From assembly GCA_027080445.1 (NCBI GenBank), contig JALWRY010000171.1, forward strand, positions 1 to 6,958: a stretch of DNA of 6,958 nucleotides, in the 5' to 3' direction. Positions within the stretch are counted from its first letter, which is position 1, and each line of letters starts with the position of its first letter. The notes beneath the pieces are model-generated. The model searched no databases. It saw only the letters and a program-made list of their open reading frames with translations, and had not been told where the DNA came from. Source of the DNA: Thiohalobacter sp. Lineage in GTDB: Bacteria > Pseudomonadota > Gammaproteobacteria > DSM-19610. Position numbers and translations under genes: made by a program. Positions 6,777 through 6,958 of the stretch are shown one piece after another.

Positions 6777-6958
6777 GTCGTATCGCTGCCCGTTTCGAGG
6801 CGCTGCGCGCGGATGGTCGCAAGGCGCTGATTCCCTACATTACCGCCGGCGATCCACAGCCGGACGTGGCGGTACCCCTGATGCACGCGCTGGTGGAAGC
6901 CGGCGCGGACCTGCTGGAGCTCGGCGTACCCTTTTCCGACCCGATGGCGGATGGCCCG
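6773..6958 (+). CDS. trpA: Tryptophan synthase alpha subunit TrpA, 3'-truncated by window edge
   Basis: TrpA cleaves indole-3-glycerol phosphate to indole and glyceraldehyde 3-phosphate and passes indole to TrpB through an internal tunnel. Only the first 62 residues are in the window. They include the N-terminal helix (SRIAARFEALRADGRKALIP), YITAGDP (22-28) and ELGVPFSDPMADGP (49-62), with the catalytic Glu49 and Asp60 at the same numbers as in E. coli TrpA. The ATG at 6773 overlaps the trpB stop in an ATGA junction, with AGGGA (6761-6765) seven bases upstream. The equal subunit ratio needed by the complex fits this coupling. Confidence 0.97.
   Translation, partial: MSRIAARFEALRADGRKALIPYITAGDPQPDVAVPLMHALVEAGADLLELGVPFSDPMADGP

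Overview
This window looks like chromosomal DNA of a GC-rich gammaproteobacterium. The gene order fimV, truA, trpF, trpB, trpA is one I know from several gammaproteobacteria, including xanthomonads, and the proteins read best as gammaproteobacterial forms. The genus cannot be fixed from the sequence alone. Most of it is ordinary, densely coded housekeeping DNA. I see no RNA gene, CRISPR array, phage or insertion sequence.

Left part (1-2100): the 3' part of fimV, a pilus- and polarity-associated inner-membrane protein with a LysM-like peptidoglycan-binding segment, a coiled coil, one membrane span and an acidic cytoplasmic region ending in the conserved FimV C-terminal domain. A clear intrinsic terminator with a UUCG tetraloop closes it.

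Middle part (2100-3970): two membrane-protein genes sit between fimV and truA, which are direct or near neighbours in many relatives. The first (2185-2850, +) is a small CbiM-like/COG3235 integral membrane protein of unknown function with a good sigma-70-type promoter in front. The second (2867-3970, -) is a short SLC13/ArsB-type permease of the ion transporter superfamily. It lies on the opposite strand and is visibly richer in A+T than everything around it. This makes it the best candidate for a laterally acquired gene and the most accessory-looking part of the window.

Right part (3971-6958): truA (tRNA pseudouridine synthase), then trpF, trpB and the start of trpA. trpF, trpB and trpA overlap one another (20 bp and 4 bp), so they should be translated as a coupled unit. 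They supply phosphoribosylanthranilate isomerase and both tryptophan synthase subunits. Tryptophan synthase is an alpha2-beta2 complex, which fits the tight trpB-trpA overlap. trpC and trpD are not here, so the trp pathway is split, as is usual in many gammaproteobacteria outside the enterics.

I did not find a convincing new biological system. The points most worth checking are the origin and substrate of the A+T-rich permease and the role of the CbiM-like protein.
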